Origin: Candidatus Microgenomates bacterium
GTDB lineage: Bacteria > Patescibacteria > Microgenomatia > JADHYG01
Assembly (NCBI GenBank): GCA_016782545.1
Contig: JADHYG010000068.1
Span: 1-5,267 of the forward strand
Direction of reading: 5' to 3'
Length of the DNA: 5,267 bases
Part shown: piece by piece, positions 3,743 through 5,267 of the stretch
How the letters are laid out: every line of letters starts with the position of its first letter
Position numbering within the stretch: the first letter of the stretch is position 1
Position numbers and translations under genes: made by a program
The notes under the pieces: generated by a model
The model's database searches: none
Told to the model about the DNA's origin: nothing
What the model saw: only the letters and a program-made list of their open reading frames with translations

Positions 3743-5047
3743 TCATAATTTTCCACAAACACCCTCAAAAGTTAAAAGATATAAGTTATCAAAATAATAA
3801 GATTCGTCTTTTTCATAGGGTCGCCAGTTGGTGCCGAAGCTAATAGCGATTTGAGTTCCATCCGGGCTCCAACCTAGTTCCCGACAGCTATAATCATCGC
3901 CTAAATAATCTTTGCTTGTGTTTTCACCAAAATGAGTCAGTTGAACCTTGTTTTCTCCATCAGCATCCATTAGATAAATATCAACCCCACCGGTCCCTGG
4001 AAGACCCGGAGAAGAGGACCAAGCAATTTTTTTGCCGTTGGGCGAATATTCAGGGTTTTCGTCATGATTATAAACAGAGAAAGTGAGATATTTAAGGTTT
4101 TGTCCTTCAAGGTCGCTGGTGATGATGTCTCCCCACAAATCTCGCCCACCCATTTTTTCCAAGTCGGCGTAACTGTAAATAAAACCCTGATCATTGGCGA
4201 TGAATCCCGATGCTTCTAAAAGAGTAAAATTTTCCAGGGGATTGATTTTTTTAATATTTTCAATCTTAGGAACATCTCCGTCAAAATGTAAATCAGCATA
4301 AACTACTCGCCAAGCGCCTAATTCTTCACCCCAGCGGAAAATAAAAGTTAGCAAGTTCCAATAACTTCCCGGGTGGCGAATAATATCTGTCCATTTTCCT
4401 TTTGGATATTTTTCCATCATAAATTCTTCATTCCAAAAAATCTTGGTGCCATCATTAGAGAAGGTTGGCTTAATTACTCCCCAATTTTCTGGATAATCAG
4501 TTATTTGCCAGAATTTATCGCCATCTTTGGTCGTAATCCAGACATTATGACTGCGCCCAGCATCAGGTTGTTCGGCATAGCCGTCTGAAAGGATTTTGTA
4601 ATTGGTGTTATTAGCCGAAAAGACAAGATACTCACCACTGGGGTGCCAATAGGGCTGGCCTTTGTGGCCATATTGAGGCAGTTGAGGTCTATCACAAGTT
4701 AAACACGTGATGTCAGTTCCGTCCGGCTTCATCGTGAAAATCTCATAAACATTGTCAACCAGTTTATTAAAAGCAATTAAGTTCCCATCCGGCGACCATT
4801 TAGGGAAAGAGCCTTCGCCGATTTTTTCAATACTTTTGACATGGCATTCTAGGGGCTGATTAGAGTCTTCAACATCAGGAATTGAAAGCGTGTTGGCGCC
4901 GCAATCTTTTGGACAAATACCAGTTTCAAATTCCTTTTTCTGATGGCAAACTCCATCTCCACAGGTAAATCTTTGCCTTTTTGCTCCCCAGATAAGAAAA
5001 AAGAGCACAACAAACCCTATCCCAACAAAAATATACTTCTTTTTCAT
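3743..5047 (-). CDS. Membrane-anchored PD40/TolB-like beta-propeller protein with Cys-rich N-terminal module
   Basis: 434 residues, ending in TGA. MKKKYIFVG... begins a basic N-region and one hydrophobic segment (about 5-21), read as a signal anchor, with the rest outside the cytoplasm. Next comes a small disulfide-type module CGDGVC...CPKDC (Cys 29, 34, 45, 49). Then come six PD40-like blade motifs: FPKWSPDGNLIAF (81-93), QPYWHPSGEYLVF (131-143), KPTFSNDGTKIFW (193-205), a degenerate ASGFIANDQGFIYSY (279-293), NPEYSPNGKKIAW (331-343) and ELGWSPDGTQIAI (390-402), so a six-bladed propeller is likely. It resembles the TolB propeller without the TolB N-terminal domain, so it should not be called tolB. 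ATG 5047 is chosen because GAGGT (5059-5055) lies seven bases upstream; the GTG at 5089 would add an uncharged-poor, unlikely leader and overlap the upstream gene. Likely ligand or protein binding at the cell surface; the partner is unknown. Confidence 0.85.
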   Translation of the reverse strand: MKKKYIFVGIGFVVLFFLIWGAKRQRFTCGDGVCHQKKEFETGICPKDCGANTLSIPDVEDSNQPLECHVKSIEKIGEGSFPKWSPDGNLIAFNKLVDNVYEIFTMKPDGTDITCLTCDRPQLPQYGHKGQPYWHPSGEYLVFSANNTNYKILSDGYAEQPDAGRSHNVWITTKDGDKFWQITDYPENWGVIKPTFSNDGTKIFWNEEFMMEKYPKGKWTDIIRHPGSYWNLLTFIFRWGEELGAWRVVYADLHFDGDVPKIENIKKINPLENFTLLEASGFIANDQGFIYSYADLEKMGGRDLWGDIITSDLEGQNLKYLTFSVYNHDENPEYSPNGKKIAWSSSPGLPGTGGVDIYLMDADGENKVQLTHFGENTSKDYLGDDYSCRELGWSPDGTQIAISFGTNWRPYEKDESYYFDNLYLLTFEGVCGKL

Positions 5048-5054
5048 AGATTTT

Positions 5055-5059
5055 ACCTC
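5055..5059 (-). promoter_or_regulatory. Shine-Dalgarno deciding the propeller gene start
   Basis: On the minus strand GAGGT (5059-5055) is followed by seven bases and ATG (5047-5045). It supports the ATG start over the GTG at 5089, which has no comparable purine-rich sequence at proper spacing. Confidence 0.7.
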
Positions 5060-5082
5060 ATTAAACTGTAATTTCCTTTTTA

Positions 5083-5267
5083 CTACCACCTAATCTGGGC
5101 ACAAAGATTAGGAAACTGCTGACATAAAGTACAAAGTTGCGGTGCTCGATCGCAAAGGACTTGCATGCACAGAGGGTCAGAAAGATTGCCGCGGCAGTAC
5201 TGGAGAAGAAAAGCAACACAGCCCTGAGAATACGGGTTTTGTTGGCAATATTGGATACAACCAGCGT
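5083..5267 (-). CDS. Cysteine-rich protein, C-terminal part (start beyond the window)
   Basis: Reading minus from codon 5265-5263, 60 sense codons run to TAG at 5085-5083. The peptide has nine Cys in 60 residues (3, 7, 16, 24, 33, 38, 45, 48, 55), often as hydrophobic-Cys or Tyr-Cys pairs, with Gln/Asn/Pro between, e.g. CIQYCQQNP, LLQYC, LCTLCQQFPNLC. Such spacing is hard to explain as a shadow frame. It lies 35 bases upstream of the propeller ATG on the same strand, suggesting an operon, and both products carry Cys modules. Fold and function are not recognised: disulfide-rich secreted or metal-binding are the two options. Local base composition is richer in GC than the neighbouring gene. A second frame here is also open (hydrophobic, ending at a TAA near 5059), so the call is moderate. 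Confidence 0.6.
   Translation of the reverse strand, partial: AGCIQYCQQNPYSQGCVAFLLQYCRGNLSDPLCMQVLCDRAPQLCTLCQQFPNLCAQIRW

Noticed and set aside
3715..3743. T-rich gap between convergent genes as a Rho-independent terminator
   Set aside because: CTTTTTGTTTTTT is present but the preceding bases pair over only about three positions, so no convincing stem could be drawn.
3970..4695. Other frames within the propeller gene on both strands
   Set aside because: They overlap six regularly spaced PD40 motifs and have no independent support.
5048..5089. GTG 5089 start for the propeller protein
   Set aside because: It has no spaced Shine-Dalgarno, it would overlap the upstream Cys-rich gene, and it would place 14 extra residues before an otherwise normal signal anchor.

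Overview
The window looks like a piece of a small, AT-rich bacterial genome of the Candidate Phyla Radiation / Patescibacteria type (Parcubacteria- or Microgenomates-like). The reasons are an endonuclease Q-type PHP protein, a UPF0132/DUF4870 membrane protein, a COG1926 phosphoribosyltransferase and a PD40 beta-propeller exoprotein side by side, short AT-rich repeats in and between genes, one strong anti-SD-matched RBS next to an apparently leaderless gene, and standard stops including TGA. An archaeal source was considered because EndoQ and UPF0132 are also archaeal. The sigma70-like promoters, the Rho-independent terminator and a C-terminal QLSLF beta-clamp motif favour a bacterium. The taxonomic call is inference.

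Layout. Positions 1-2406 (+) hold the 3' part of an EndoQ gene; its 5' end is outside the window. It is interrupted by an in-frame, apparently intact class 1 intein with a LAGLIDADG homing endonuclease (181-1419, 413 aa). The intein is inserted directly after a conserved His of the catalytic PHP domain. The same gene carries two smaller in-frame repeat insertions (about 1681-1827 and 1988-2050) and ends in QLSLF. Positions 2407-2637 are a GC-rich, strongly structured non-coding stretch with two major hairpins, a candidate promoter, a third hairpin and a perfect RBS. It leads into a small three-helix membrane protein (2638-2967, TTG start). A block of 7-bp tandem repeats and a Rho-independent terminator follow. 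The promoter of the next gene, a phosphoribosyltransferase (3055-3714, GTG start), lies just after the terminator T-run, and that gene appears to be leaderless. On the minus strand, convergent with the others, lie a membrane-anchored PD40 beta-propeller protein (5047-3743) and, upstream of it, the cysteine-rich C-terminus of a further protein running off the window (5267-5083).

How the genes work together. EndoQ cuts DNA 5' of deaminated bases, and the clamp motif suggests that it works at replication or repair sites through the sliding clamp. Because the intein splits the metal site, nuclease activity should depend on protein splicing. The membrane protein and the phosphoribosyltransferase have separate signals and no evident shared pathway. 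The two minus-strand genes look like a small operon for cell-envelope proteins, both Cys-containing. The strongest candidates for something undescribed are the intein in EndoQ, the structured intergenic RNA region and the cysteine-rich partial protein.
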